From positions 1 through 64,000 of the forward strand of contig CAUPYP010000003.1 of assembly GCA_963516005.1 (NCBI GenBank): 64,000 bases of DNA, written 5' to 3'. Of this stretch, positions 32,856 through 41,238 are shown piece by piece (position 1 is the first letter of the stretch; each line of letters opens with the position of its first letter). The DNA comes from CAMUQR01 sp963516005 (GTDB taxonomy: Bacteria; Patescibacteriota; Saccharimonadia; Saccharimonadales; Saccharimonadaceae). Both the position numbers and the translations under genes were made by a program. Below the pieces are notes generated by a model. It was not told the DNA's origin, ran no database searches, and worked only from the letters and a program-made list of their open reading frames with translations.

Positions 32856-34004
32856 ATGGAAGTTTTTTTAATGATTATTGTGGTGATTTTGGGGCTGGCA
32901 GTGGTGGCTGGCATAGTGATGATTGTGAACTTGTCGCGACGTTTAAACGACAAACAAACCAGTCAGAGCGAAGTTAATTTATTAAAAACTGATCTAGTGG
33001 AACTGAATAAATCGCTGATGGCAATGCAGGCGCAATTCGGCGAAAATCTCAGTAATTTGAATCAAAAAGTAGGTGAAAATTTAACCAGTCTGAACGAAAA
33101 AGTCAGCGAAAAACTAGAGCGTAATAATGCCCAAATGCAGACTTCGATGACTAAGCAACTATCTGAAAGTGCTAAAATTGTCGATGAAGTATCGAAGCGT
33201 CTGACGAAGCTTGATGAAACCAATCGTCGGGTGGTTGATGTGGCTGATGAACTGAAAACTCTACAAAATGTCCTGCAAAATCCGAAACAGCGTGGAGTGT
33301 TTGGCGAATTTTATCTGGAGTCGGTGCTGGATAATGTTTTACCACCGAAGAATTTCCAAACCCAGTATCGTTTCAAAAGTGGAGTGATTGCCGATGCTGT
33401 GATTTTCTTAGATCAGAATAAGATTTTGCCGATTGACTCAAAGTTTAGCCTGGAGAATTATAATCGGATGATTCAAGCCGAGGATAAAACCGAGCGTGAA
33501 CGCCTGCTTAATCTCGTCAAACAAGATCTCAAGGGTCGTATCGACGAAACCAGTAAGTATATCTTGCCAGAAGAGGGAACAATGGATTTTGCCTTTATGT
33601 TTATTCCCAGCGAATCGCTGTATTATGATTTATTGATTAATAATGTAGGCAACGGTGGTAGTTCGCGCGATCTGATTGAATATGCTTTTCGGGATAAGCG
33701 GGTGATTATCGTCAGTCCGACCAGTTTTATGGCGTATTTACAGACGGTATTGCAAGGTTTGCGCAGTTTGCAAATTGAAGAACAGGCCAAAGACATCCAA
33801 ATCCGAGTCGGGAAACTTGGTGATCATATTCGCAAATTTGATGATTTAATGAATAAAATGGGCAAATCGCTATCGACCACTGTTAATCACTACAATAATT
33901 CATATAAAGAACTTAACAAAATCGACAAAGATGTCGTCAAAATCTCTGGCGGACAAGCTGTGATTGAAGCCGAAACGGTCGATCGACCACAACTAGGCGA
34001 ATAA
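32856..34004 (+). CDS. rmuC: RmuC-family protein
   Basis: 382 residues: an N-terminal membrane helix (5-24), a coiled coil (about 28-145) and the RmuC domain from about 150 (NPKQRGVFGEFYLESVLDNVLPP, IDSKFSLENYNRMI, MDFAFMFIPSESLYYDL, KRVIIVSPTSFMAYLQTV). RmuC limits DNA rearrangement at inverted repeats and has a PD-(D/E)XK-like fold with presumed nuclease activity. GAAAGGTGG precedes ATG 32856. Confidence 0.95.
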   Translation: MEVFLMIIVVILGLAVVAGIVMIVNLSRRLNDKQTSQSEVNLLKTDLVELNKSLMAMQAQFGENLSNLNQKVGENLTSLNEKVSEKLERNNAQMQTSMTKQLSESAKIVDEVSKRLTKLDETNRRVVDVADELKTLQNVLQNPKQRGVFGEFYLESVLDNVLPPKNFQTQYRFKSGVIADAVIFLDQNKILPIDSKFSLENYNRMIQAEDKTERERLLNLVKQDLKGRIDETSKYILPEEGTMDFAFMFIPSESLYYDLLINNVGNGGSSRDLIEYAFRDKRVIIVSPTSFMAYLQTVLQGLRSLQIEEQAKDIQIRVGKLGDHIRKFDDLMNKMGKSLSTTVNHYNNSYKELNKIDKDVVKISGGQAVIEAETVDRPQLGE

Positions 34005-34011
34005 TTAAGAA

Positions 34012-34044
34012 AATCCCGACTAATTATTGCGATTAGTCGGGATT
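34012..34044. terminator. Bidirectional terminator between rmuC and tRNA-Ser
   Basis: AATCCCGACTAAT (34012-34024) pairs perfectly over 13 bp with ATTAGTCGGGATT (34032-34044), with loop TATTGCG. Confidence 0.9.
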
Positions 34045-34050
34045 CTATCT

Positions 34051-34143
34051 TGGCGGAGGAGGAGAGATTCGAACTCTCGCTACAGCTTTCGCCATACTAA
34101 CGATTTAGCAAACCGTCCCCTTCAGCCACTTGGGTACTCCTCC
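34051..34143 (-). tRNA. tRNA-Ser (anticodon GCT)
   Basis: Minus-strand acceptor GGAGGAG (34143-34137) pairs with CTCCTCC, discriminator G, encoded CCA (34053-34051). The loop TTTGCTAAA gives anticodon GCT, and a long variable arm is present as expected for Ser. Confidence 0.95.
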
Positions 34144-34255
34144 GTGTGTTCTTCCCTCCGTTCACCTAATTCTACCATACTTACTGCCTAAAATCTAGAC
34201 AAAAACCGCTTTTTTTGTTAAACTATCCCTAGAATAAATAACAAAGAGGTTGATT

Positions 34256-34663
34256 ATGAAACAAACTTTTGTCAAAAAAATCTTAGTAGCTGTCGCGCTG
34301 GTCGTTTTAGGTTCATCTGGTTTAGCTATGCCAGTCTCAGCAGCAAATTATGGCGTGCGGGCTGGAGCGGATGCGGCACGTGGAGCTGATCAACCAACAC
34401 AATTGTTTGGTGATGGTGGAATTTTTCAACAAATCACTAATATTATGCTGTTTATTATTGGTGTCCTCAGTGTGATTATGCTAATTATTGGTGGTTTGCG
34501 TTATGTCATCTCGGGTGGTAATAAAGACGCAGTGACGAGCGCTAAAAATACGATTTTATACGCGATTGTTGGTCTGATTGTGGCCCTATTGGCATATGCA
34601 GCGATTAACTTTGTGATTAATGTCTTTACTTCCGGTGGCTACGGCTCAGGTACCAACGTTTAA
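34256..34663 (+). CDS. Pilin-like membrane protein (TrbC/VirB2 type)
   Basis: 135 residues: a signal peptide (about 1-30, ending PVSAA), a short variable part, and two closely spaced membrane helices (about 60-80 and 100-120) linked by the cytoplasmic loop YVISGGNKDAVTSAKNTILY. This layout matches the VirB2/TrbC pilin-like proteins that are common in CPR genomes and often lie outside full type IV secretion operons. Whether it assembles a pilus is unknown. ATG 34256 follows AGAGG. Confidence 0.75.
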   Translation: MKQTFVKKILVAVALVVLGSSGLAMPVSAANYGVRAGADAARGADQPTQLFGDGGIFQQITNIMLFIIGVLSVIMLIIGGLRYVISGGNKDAVTSAKNTILYAIVGLIVALLAYAAINFVINVFTSGGYGSGTNV

Positions 34664-34754
34664 TTTCTCTGTTAAACGAAAACTTCTCTTGAAAAAAATA
34701 GCCAAAAGCTTTATGATAATATTAGAAATAATATTTTAAAGAAAGGCTTTAATC

Positions 34755-35336
34755 GTGGATAATAATCAACCTAATCCGTGGCAAACTGGTCAAAACGCTG
34801 GTCAGTCAGCAACTCCATCTTGGGGCGCGTCTGCCAATCCAGGTGGTGGTTTTAATCAAACTAGTGCGAACCCAACTCCATCAACCGCACAACCGACCCC
34901 ACCAAGTTATCAACCGCCAGTTTTGTATGGTGCCATTGGCAATAATCCAACCAATTCGAATTTTGGTCAATCGACTTCTAACCCAACTTCAACTAATTTC
35001 GGTGGGGCGCAGTTTGGACAACAAAACCCGCAAGCACAACCAACTTCACCGACTGCTTCAACTCAACCGTCTGCTCAGTCGCCATTTCAACCAAATGCTG
35101 GTTTTCAAAGTCAACCAGGTATGGCTAACAATCCGATGGCGCCAGCTGGTCAACCTAATCCGAATGATCCAATGTCGGGTCAGCCAGCTAACCCACAAGC
35201 GACACCACAACCCGTTCCAGCTAAACCAAAACAACCACTTTCACAAAACCAAGTGTTGTTTATGGTGACCGGTCTAGTGTCAATTATTGCGCTAGCAGTG
35301 ATTGTAATCTGCGTGGTGTTGGTCAGCGGCAAATAA
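34755..35336 (+). CDS. Gln/Pro/Asn-rich protein with a C-terminal membrane helix
   Basis: 193 residues. Residues 1-155 are a low-complexity Gln/Pro/Asn/Ser/Thr region without predicted fold (repeats of NPT, QPT, FGQ); residues about 167-190 form one membrane helix (FMVTGLVSIIALAVIVICVV) followed by SGK. No family is recognised. The GTG start at 34755 is set by AAAGG (34742-34746). Such tails usually extend into the cytoplasm; orientation is not certain. Confidence 0.7.
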   Translation: MDNNQPNPWQTGQNAGQSATPSWGASANPGGGFNQTSANPTPSTAQPTPPSYQPPVLYGAIGNNPTNSNFGQSTSNPTSTNFGGAQFGQQNPQAQPTSPTASTQPSAQSPFQPNAGFQSQPGMANNPMAPAGQPNPNDPMSGQPANPQATPQPVPAKPKQPLSQNQVLFMVTGLVSIIALAVIVICVVLVSGK

Positions 35337-35359
35337 AACTTTTCTTTTTTTAAAAATAT

Positions 35360-35388
35360 TTGGCTTTTTAAAAAGCTTATGCTACAAT
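35360..35388 (+). promoter_or_regulatory. Promoter of the structured RNA
   Basis: TTGGCT (35360-35365), 17-nt spacer, TACAAT (35383-35388) with TGC in front. Confidence 0.8.
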
Positions 35389-35394
35389 CAGTAG

Positions 35395-35565
35395 TGAACT
35401 GGTATGCTTTACGGGGTAGTTTCCCGGAGTGACCGTTTTAAAAAACAAACATTGTCATTAAAAAAACCGCCCCAGGGTGGGCGCATATCAGTCAGTATTC
35501 TCTTTCGGTGAGTTACCGAAATGCTGTGTCAAAAACGCTTCTCTTGCTATAGAGGGGCGTTTTTT
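35395..35565 (+). ncRNA. Candidate structured non-coding RNA (about 170 nt)
   Basis: Bounded by a clear promoter and a strong terminator, with no convincing reading frame. ACTGGTATGC (35398-35407) pairs with GCATATCAGT (35483-35492) over 10 bp with one G-U, enclosing GC-rich elements (CGGGG/CCCGG near 35412-35427; CGCCC/GGGCG near 35468-35483). Directly stacked is a second hairpin, CAGTAT/ATGCTG (35493-35498, 35521-35526) and TTCGGT/ACCGAA (35504-35509, 35515-35520). No SRP, RNase P, tmRNA, 6S or known riboswitch signature was recognised. murF downstream has its own promoter, which favours a free RNA over a leader. Confidence 0.65.
35531..35565 (+). terminator. Terminator of the structured RNA
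   Basis: AAAAACGC (35531-35538) pairs with GCGTTTTT (35557-35564), with an inner CTCT/AGAG stem. Confidence 0.9.
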
Positions 35566-35572
35566 GTAAAAT
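35544..35572 (+). promoter_or_regulatory. murF promoter nested in the terminator
   Basis: TTGCTA (35544-35549) in the terminator loop, 17-nt spacer, TAAAAT (35567-35572), ATG 6 nt later: a leaderless murF. Confidence 0.7.
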
Positions 35573-35578
35573 AAAGAT

Positions 35579-36886
35579 ATGTTCAAACAAATAATTCAGA
35601 AAAAAATCGAAGCCGCCGTGGTTAAATATTTTCAGGCGCACCCCGAGGTTAAATTAATTTGCGTGGTCGGCAGTGTCGGCAAAACTAGTGCCAAAAATCT
35701 AATCGCTACCGTTTTAAGCCAAAAATACCGAATCGGTGGAGCACTGGGCAATCACAATTCTGAATTATCGGCACCGTTAGGTATTTTAGGGATTAAATTT
35801 CCAACCAATATTCGTAATCCATTTGCTTGGTTGGCGGTATTGCGAGCTGCAAAAAAGCGCATTAAACAACCAGCTACAGTCGATATTATTGTCCAGGAAT
35901 TAGGCACTGATCATCCCGGTGAGTTGGCGAGTTATGGTCGGTATTTACAACCGGATTTGACAGTCCTAACGGCGGTGGCACCCGAACATATGGAGGCTTT
36001 TAAAACCATTGAGGCAGTGGCGGAAGATGAAATTTCAGCGATTAATTTTTCTAAAAAAGGGATTATCAATATCGACGATGTTGATGCTCAATTTAGCCAA
36101 CTCTTGACTAATTCTAATATCACAACCTATGGTTCGAGTGAAATGGCGGAATATAGTTTAATCCCAGAATATTTTAGTTTAGAAGAAGGTTACCGGGCGC
36201 GTTTTATCACACCGCAAACTGGCAAAGTTGGTCTAGTTTGTCGAGTAAAACTTTACGGCGAACATTCTCTGCGTCCGTTGGCGGCAGCGCTGACGGTAGC
36301 ATATGAGTTGGGGATGAGCGATGATGAAATCACGGCCAGTTTAACGCAAATTACGCCGTATCTAGGACGAATGAATGTCTTGCCTGGTCAGCGTCAGACC
36401 ACGATTATCGACGATAGCTATAATTCAAGTCCTCTCGCAGTCAAAGCTGCCCTCAAGACCCTTTATGAAATCCCAACTACTCAGCGCATTGCAGTGCTTG
36501 GTTCGATGAATGAACTTGGTGAGATGAGCGAGACGGCACATCACGAAGTCGGCGAATTATGTGATCCGCGTAAGCTAGACATGGTCATCACCGTCGGCGA
36601 TCAAGCTGAGAAATATCTGGCACCAGCCGCACGAGCGCGCGGTTGTCAGGTAGTAAGCTTCAAAACTGCGCTAGAAGCTGGCAGTTTAGTCAATAAACTT
36701 ATGAAGCGTGGAGCAGTGATTCTGTTTAAAGGTTCGCAAGGTGAGATTTATCTTGAAGAAGCGATTAAAATTATCCTCGCTTCAACCGACCTCGAAAACC
36801 AACTGGTGCGTCAAGATCCAGCTTGGCTGAAACGTAAACGTGATTTTTTCCGACAATTCGTTGACCCAACATTAACCAAGGAGTAA
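35579..36886 (+). CDS. murF: Mur ligase family protein, MurF-like
   Basis: 435-residue Mur ligase. VVGSVGKTSAKNLIATVL is the ATP-binding P-loop, followed by GNHNSELSAPLGIL, the metal-binding AVAPEHMEAF (His of the TPEH-type motif), IDDSYNSSPLAVKAALKTL and GSMNELGEMSETAHHEVG, which are MurF hallmarks. MurF adds D-Ala-D-Ala (product of Ddl) to UDP-MurNAc-tripeptide in the cytoplasm. The P-loop has S-V-G-K-T instead of the usual T-x-G-K-T/S. It is followed 5 nt later by leuS. Confidence 0.9.
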   Translation: MFKQIIQKKIEAAVVKYFQAHPEVKLICVVGSVGKTSAKNLIATVLSQKYRIGGALGNHNSELSAPLGILGIKFPTNIRNPFAWLAVLRAAKKRIKQPATVDIIVQELGTDHPGELASYGRYLQPDLTVLTAVAPEHMEAFKTIEAVAEDEISAINFSKKGIINIDDVDAQFSQLLTNSNITTYGSSEMAEYSLIPEYFSLEEGYRARFITPQTGKVGLVCRVKLYGEHSLRPLAAALTVAYELGMSDDEITASLTQITPYLGRMNVLPGQRQTTIIDDSYNSSPLAVKAALKTLYEIPTTQRIAVLGSMNELGEMSETAHHEVGELCDPRKLDMVITVGDQAEKYLAPAARARGCQVVSFKTALEAGSLVNKLMKRGAVILFKGSQGEIYLEEAIKIILASTDLENQLVRQDPAWLKRKRDFFRQFVDPTLTKE

Positions 36887-36891
36887 AAACT

Positions 36892-39315
36892 ATGCAACGC
36901 TACAACCCTACCGAAATCGAACAAAAATGGCAAAACTTCTGGCGTGACCAGCGCACTTACGAAGTCGATATTAATGATCCAGCTCCCAAAAAATACGTCG
37001 CTGGTATGTTTCCGTATCCATCAGGCGCTGGTTTGCATGTCGGGCATGTTCGTAATTACGCTATTGTTGATGTTATCGCACGCTATCAACGGGCGCAGGG
37101 TTTTAAAGTCTTAAATCCGATGGGCTGGGATACGTTTGGTTTGCCAGCCGAAAATTACGCTATCAAAACCGGTATTGCTCCAGCTGAAGTGACCGCTCAG
37201 AATATCACGAATTTTAAACAACAATTATCCAAACTGGGCATTTCCTATGACTGGTCGAAGGAAATTAACACTTCTGATCCAGCTTATTATAAATGGACGC
37301 AGTGGATTTTTACTGGATTATTTAAACGGGGATTAGCTTACCAAAAAGAAAGTTATCAGTGGTGGGATCCGGTCGATAAAACAGTGCTAGCTAATGAACA
37401 GATTATTAACGGTCATGCTGAACGTTCCGGTGCGAAAGTCGAAAAGCGCCTGATGAAACAGTGGTTTTTCAAAATTACCGCCTATGCCGACCAATTACTG
37501 GAAGGTCTCGAGCAACTCGATTGGCCAGACAAAATCAAAGCCATGCAACGCAACTGGATTGGCCGGAGCGAAGGCGCGCAGGTTAAATTTGCGATTGATG
37601 GTCGAGAAGACCAAGATATTGTAGTTTTTACAACAAGACCAGATACACTGTTTGGAGTTGGCTTTATTACACTAGCGCCGGAAAATCCATTGGTGCTGGA
37701 AATCACCACGCCTGAGCAACGTGCCACAGTGGAGGCTTACGTTGAGCAGTCGCTGCTAACTAGTGAAGTCGAACGGATGATGGACGACAAAGAAAAAACT
37801 GGTGTCTTCACTGGAGCGTATGCATTACATCCATTGACCGGTGAGCGATTGCCGATTTGGGTGGCAGATTATGTGTTGGGTTCTTACGGTTACGGTGCGG
37901 TGATGGGTGTGCCGGGGCATGACCAGCGTGACTATGATTTTGCGAAGAAGTTTAATTTGCTAATTATCCCAGTGGTGCAAGCTCCGCTTGACTATCTCGA
38001 AGCGGTCTATGATGGCGAAGGTACGCTAGTCAACTCTGGTGAGTTTAGTGGCTTACCGAACATTGAGGGTGGTCAAGCGATCACCGCTAAATTGACTGAG
38101 TTAGGTCGTGGTCAAACCGAAGTCACCTACAAAATGCGTGACTGGTTGATTTCACGTCAGCGTTATTGGGGTGCGCCGATTCCGATTGCTTATGACGAAC
38201 AGGGCCAAGCGCACGCCATCCCAGCTGAGCAGTTGCCGGTGATTTTGCCGGAAGTGGCTGATTACAAACCTGACGGTAGCGGTCGTGGCGTATTAGCTCG
38301 CTCCACTGACTGGCTTCAAGTTGAAGTCAATGGTCAAACTATGACACGTGAAACCGACACTATGGACGGTTATGCCTGCTCGAGCTGGTATTTATTGCGT
38401 TATCTCGATCCGCATAATACTGAGTCAGCGTGGAATAGCGACCAGGCTAATCACTGGCTACCGGTGGATTTCTACTGCGGTGGTGATCATGCCGTGGCGC
38501 ACTTGCTATATGTGCGCTTCTGGACGCGCGTGTTTTATGATATGGGGCTGGTGAACTTCCAGGAGCCAATTCAACATCTCGTCTATAATGGCTATATCAA
38601 TGCTCCAGACGGCAGTAAGATGAGCAAATCAAAAGGTAATACGGTTGATCCACTTGAGCTAATTGACCAAGGTTATGGCGCTGATGCTCTGCGCGTGTAT
38701 GAATTGTTTATCGGTCCGTATGAACTAGATGCTTCTTGGGATCCGCGAGGTATTGTTGGAACTTATCGTTTCTTGGCGCGTATTTGGACGCTGGTACAGG
38801 AGTTTAAGCAGTCCGAGACGCGACCTGGCGTTAATTCAGCACTGGATAAAGCCTTGCATCAGGCAATTTCAAAGGTTAAATATCATCTCGATAATCTTGG
38901 ATTTAATACAGCTGTAGCAGCGCTAATGGAGCTAGTTAATGATTTATATAAGCTCAAAACTGGTGGTTTCGTGGGTGACTGGCAGGGAGCGCTAGAGCAA
39001 TTAGCTCAAATGCTTGAACCATTTGCGCCACATTTGGCTAATGAATTGTGGCAAGAGCTGACTGGTCGCAGTGATCTGGATAGTCAAGCGTTCCCGCAAT
39101 TTGATCCAAATAAACTACAAGCTGATCAAATCACTGTCGTGGTGCAGGTCAATGGCAAACTCCGGGCTAAAATCACTGTAGCGCCGGAGATTGCTGAGGC
39201 AGAGGTAATTAAATTAGCTCTAGAGCAAGATAACGTCCGCGGTTTTACCGATGGTCACGAAATCTTAAAAACCATCTACGTGCCGAAAAAACTCGTCAGT
39301 ATTGTGGTTAAATAA
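36892..39315 (+). CDS. leuS: Leucyl-tRNA synthetase
   Basis: 807-residue class I synthetase that charges tRNA-Leu. HVGH at 49-52 (GLHVGHVRNY), GWDTFGLPAENYAI, the CP1 editing domain (VFTTRPDTLFGVGF, GAVMGVPGHDQRDYDFA), GGDHAVAHLLYVRFW and KMSKS at 576-580. The tRNA-binding C-terminal domain ends in VVVQVNGKLRAKI. Length is normal. AAGGAG precedes ATG 36892. Unlike ileS, it has no T-box; it is read from the murF promoter. Confidence 0.98.
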   Translation: MQRYNPTEIEQKWQNFWRDQRTYEVDINDPAPKKYVAGMFPYPSGAGLHVGHVRNYAIVDVIARYQRAQGFKVLNPMGWDTFGLPAENYAIKTGIAPAEVTAQNITNFKQQLSKLGISYDWSKEINTSDPAYYKWTQWIFTGLFKRGLAYQKESYQWWDPVDKTVLANEQIINGHAERSGAKVEKRLMKQWFFKITAYADQLLEGLEQLDWPDKIKAMQRNWIGRSEGAQVKFAIDGREDQDIVVFTTRPDTLFGVGFITLAPENPLVLEITTPEQRATVEAYVEQSLLTSEVERMMDDKEKTGVFTGAYALHPLTGERLPIWVADYVLGSYGYGAVMGVPGHDQRDYDFAKKFNLLIIPVVQAPLDYLEAVYDGEGTLVNSGEFSGLPNIEGGQAITAKLTELGRGQTEVTYKMRDWLISRQRYWGAPIPIAYDEQGQAHAIPAEQLPVILPEVADYKPDGSGRGVLARSTDWLQVEVNGQTMTRETDTMDGYACSSWYLLRYLDPHNTESAWNSDQANHWLPVDFYCGGDHAVAHLLYVRFWTRVFYDMGLVNFQEPIQHLVYNGYINAPDGSKMSKSKGNTVDPLELIDQGYGADALRVYELFIGPYELDASWDPRGIVGTYRFLARIWTLVQEFKQSETRPGVNSALDKALHQAISKVKYHLDNLGFNTAVAALMELVNDLYKLKTGGFVGDWQGALEQLAQMLEPFAPHLANELWQELTGRSDLDSQAFPQFDPNKLQADQITVVVQVNGKLRAKITVAPEIAEAEVIKLALEQDNVRGFTDGHEILKTIYVPKKLVSIVVK

Positions 39316-39331
39316 TTCGCATCAACACTAT

Positions 39332-39363
39332 AAAAACCCGGTCTTCTTGTGATCGGGTTTTTT
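39332..39363 (+). terminator. Intrinsic terminator after leuS
   Basis: AAAACCCGGTC (39333-39343) pairs with GATCGGGTTTT (39351-39361), then more Ts. Confidence 0.9.
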
Positions 39364-39374
39364 AGATTGGTTGA

Positions 39375-39836
39375 TTAAGATTGACTTTCAAAACTAGCCA
39401 GATAATCCGCTAAATCCTGCTGAGTGGCTTTGTGGTAGCCTTGTGTTTTGAGATTATCGGCGATGCTAGGATTGGCTAATTTTTGATCAAAAAAATGCTG
39501 GTTATTGCGCATAACACGACCAGGTTGAGTGCAAAATTGTTGGTAAGACGGATCGATAATATACCCGCCATCTGCTCGTTCGACAACAAGCGACCAGTGA
39601 TCGACATCGGCAATTTCCGAAAAATCCAGTAGACGCGCCTGAATGCCAGCTTGGTGAAGTTCGGCTTGGATGTTGCTTGCTAAGACTTTGCACATGCCGG
39701 CTAAATCAGCTTCGAGCTGGTCGGAGTCAGGGACGGCCTGATGAATCGCCTCAAGTTGATGTTCGACGGATTGTTGAATCAGCTGATCGTAATTTAAACC
39801 ACGTAAGTTAGTGATTCGCTCTAAGAACTCATTCAT
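39375..39836 (-). CDS. Small protein with a Cys-His-Asp triad-like pattern
   Basis: 153 residues, not assigned to a family. C49 (LAGMCKVLASNI), H80 (DHWSLVV) and D95 (GYIIDPSYQQF) have the order and spacing of transglutaminase/NlpC-like papain-fold catalytic triads, in which a Cys at a helix start is followed by His and Asp on strands. There is no signal peptide, so it would act in the cytoplasm. TAAAAT (39848-39843) with TGC before it lies 6 nt from the ATG, so it is a leaderless candidate. Catalysis is inference. Confidence 0.65.
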   Translation of the reverse strand: MNEFLERITNLRGLNYDQLIQQSVEHQLEAIHQAVPDSDQLEADLAGMCKVLASNIQAELHQAGIQARLLDFSEIADVDHWSLVVERADGGYIIDPSYQQFCTQPGRVMRNNQHFFDQKLANPSIADNLKTQGYHKATQQDLADYLASFESQS

Positions 39837-39864
39837 GGTTTTATTTTAGCATAAAAAGCCAGCC

Positions 39865-40290
39865 TTATGGCCGGCATGTAAATTCCACGCTAATCGTTGC
39901 GTGATTACGCAATTTATCTAACCACGATTGACGGACGTGGAATTTAAATTGGTCGCCTGGATGGATCCAACGTAAGTTGGGCAGCTCTTCGACGTCAAAG
40001 ACATCAAGGTCTACCGTTTGGTAGTTTCCTTCAGTCTTTACATCGTGGCGAGCCTGATCCGCGATTTTATACGCGGTGTCGCCAGACGACACGTAGTATA
40101 CTTTCTCTCCCACATCAATTTTGACATTGAGTGAGATCAAAAGTGCTATCGACAACACCGCAATTAGACTAATACAAACGTCTAATGGCGTTATTGTCTC
40201 AATTTTCTCCACCAAACGGATCGCCATTCTCCTTGGCAATGACATTCGGCGTTTAATATAATTTCTACGTGCTGAATAATCATTCTTCAC
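39865..40290 (-). CDS. Membrane-anchored protein with a LysM-like segment
   Basis: 141 residues: basic N terminus, one membrane helix (about 40-60, VCISLIAVLSIALLISLNV), then an extracytoplasmic part with YYVSSGDTAYKIADQARHD and RWIHPGDQFKFHV, which resemble the two ends of a LysM domain (VxxGDTxxxIA and IxPGQxL). Such domains bind peptidoglycan. GTG 40290 is preferred over 40299 because AAGGGGG lies 8 nt upstream. A well-formed minus-strand promoter precedes it. Confidence 0.7.
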   Translation of the reverse strand: MKNDYSARRNYIKRRMSLPRRMAIRLVEKIETITPLDVCISLIAVLSIALLISLNVKIDVGEKVYYVSSGDTAYKIADQARHDVKTEGNYQTVDLDVFDVEELPNLRWIHPGDQFKFHVRQSWLDKLRNHATISVEFTCRP

Positions 40291-40337
40291 GCAGATCACC
40301 CCCTTTTTTTAAAAAATGATGTGCTAAATATATTTTT

Positions 40338-40366
40338 ATTATATCACACTTGTGCTAAAAAGTCAA
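40338..40366 (-). promoter_or_regulatory. Promoter of the LysM-like gene
   Basis: On the minus strand TTGACT (40366-40361), 17-nt spacer, TATAAT (40343-40338). GTGCTAAA occurs on the plus strand at 40321-40328 and 40352-40359, 31 bp apart, around the promoter. Confidence 0.85.
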
Positions 40367-40399
40367 TTATGGTTCACCCCCTAAAACCAAAAAACCTAC

Positions 40400-40428
40400 T
40401 TGCTTAATCAGTTAAAATCGGGTATAAT
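40400..40428 (+). promoter_or_regulatory. rpmF promoter
   Basis: TTGCTT (40400-40405), 17-nt spacer, TATAAT (40423-40428). Confidence 0.8.
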
Positions 40429-40471
40429 AGAGCCTGAATTGATAAAATAATATTTAAAGCAAAGGAAAAAT

Positions 40472-40657
40472 ATGGCTCAACCAAAAAAACAATCTAGTCC
40501 TCGAAAAACCGGCTTGCGTCGTAGTCATTTGCGTTTGGAATTAGCGCGTCGTGTGAACAAAACTTCACCGGTCAAGGCTTTTACAACCCGCAAACAGTCT
40601 GGTAAAAAACTAGCAGAAGCTACTGCAAAAGCTAAAGCAACCACTAAAACCGCTTAA
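40472..40657 (+). CDS. rpmF: Large ribosomal subunit protein bL32
   Basis: 61-residue basic protein starting MAQPKKQSSPRKTGLRRSH, the bL32 N-terminal pattern (MAxPKKxxSxxRxxxRRxH), with an Ala/Lys/Thr-rich tail. The zinc-binding cysteines of C+ L32 forms are absent, so this is a C-minus form. AAAGGA precedes ATG 40472. It has its own promoter and lies upstream of nusB and rnc, near other RNA-processing genes. Confidence 0.8.
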   Translation: MAQPKKQSSPRKTGLRRSHLRLELARRVNKTSPVKAFTTRKQSGKKLAEATAKAKATTKTA

Positions 40658-40725
40658 TTGGTGGCTTTTAGACCACACTTTTAATTAATTTTAAACGAAC
40701 ATTATATAACAAGAAAGAACCAACA

Positions 40726-41238
40726 ATGGCATCAAATCGACATCTAGGCAGGATAGTGACTTTACAGACTCTTTATGAGTTCGAATTTCGAGAACGAGCG
40801 GGTGATCAAACCGCTGACATTATGTCGATTTTAGAACGTAACCTTAACCGCTATGGTGAGGTGATTGGCGATCAGGAATTCGTCCATGAATTATGCTCGG
40901 GTATCGCTAAAGTTTATACTAAGCTCGATGAGCTACTTCAGCCAATTGCACCAGAGTGGCCAATTGCCCAAATCGCGGCAATTGATCGCAATGTGTTACG
41001 CATTGGCTTGTTTGAGTTGCTGTTTATGGGCAAAACCGTCCCGCCAAAAGTGGCAATCAACGAAGCAATTGAGCTAGCAAAATCGTTTGGTTCAGATAAT
41101 TCCAGAAGCTTTATTAACGGTGTTCTCGGTACCGCGTATAAGAGTCTGGTGGAGAATAATCATGAACAAACTAACCAAGGAGCTGACTCCGTCGTCGCAA
41201 CGAGCCCTAGTCAAGGCGCAGAACCTGAAGTTGACTAA
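40726..41238 (+). CDS. nusB: Transcription antitermination factor NusB
   Basis: 170 residues; the all-helical NusB fold is seen in RHLGRIVTLQTLYEFEF, the middle IAAIDRNVLRIGLFELLF and PKVAINEAIELAKSFGSDNSRSFINGVLG. It binds boxA RNA with S10 in rRNA antitermination. A 25-residue acidic/polar tail (about 145-170) exceeds the conserved fold and is encoded by the region that overlaps the next gene by 77 nt. Confidence 0.95.
   Translation: MASNRHLGRIVTLQTLYEFEFRERAGDQTADIMSILERNLNRYGEVIGDQEFVHELCSGIAKVYTKLDELLQPIAPEWPIAQIAAIDRNVLRIGLFELLFMGKTVPPKVAINEAIELAKSFGSDNSRSFINGVLGTAYKSLVENNHEQTNQGADSVVATSPSQGAEPEVD

Noticed and set aside
34843..35268. Alternative frame of 141 codons in the Gln/Pro-rich gene
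   Set aside because: A shadow produced by low-complexity CAA/CCA codons; it lacks a ribosome binding site, and the GTG frame has a ribosome binding site and a clean membrane helix.
35395..35565. SRP, 6S, tmRNA or known riboswitch identity for the structured RNA
   Set aside because: No GGAAGCAGCC-type SRP loop, tRNA-like ends, long 6S-like single hairpin or riboswitch core was seen; left as unknown.
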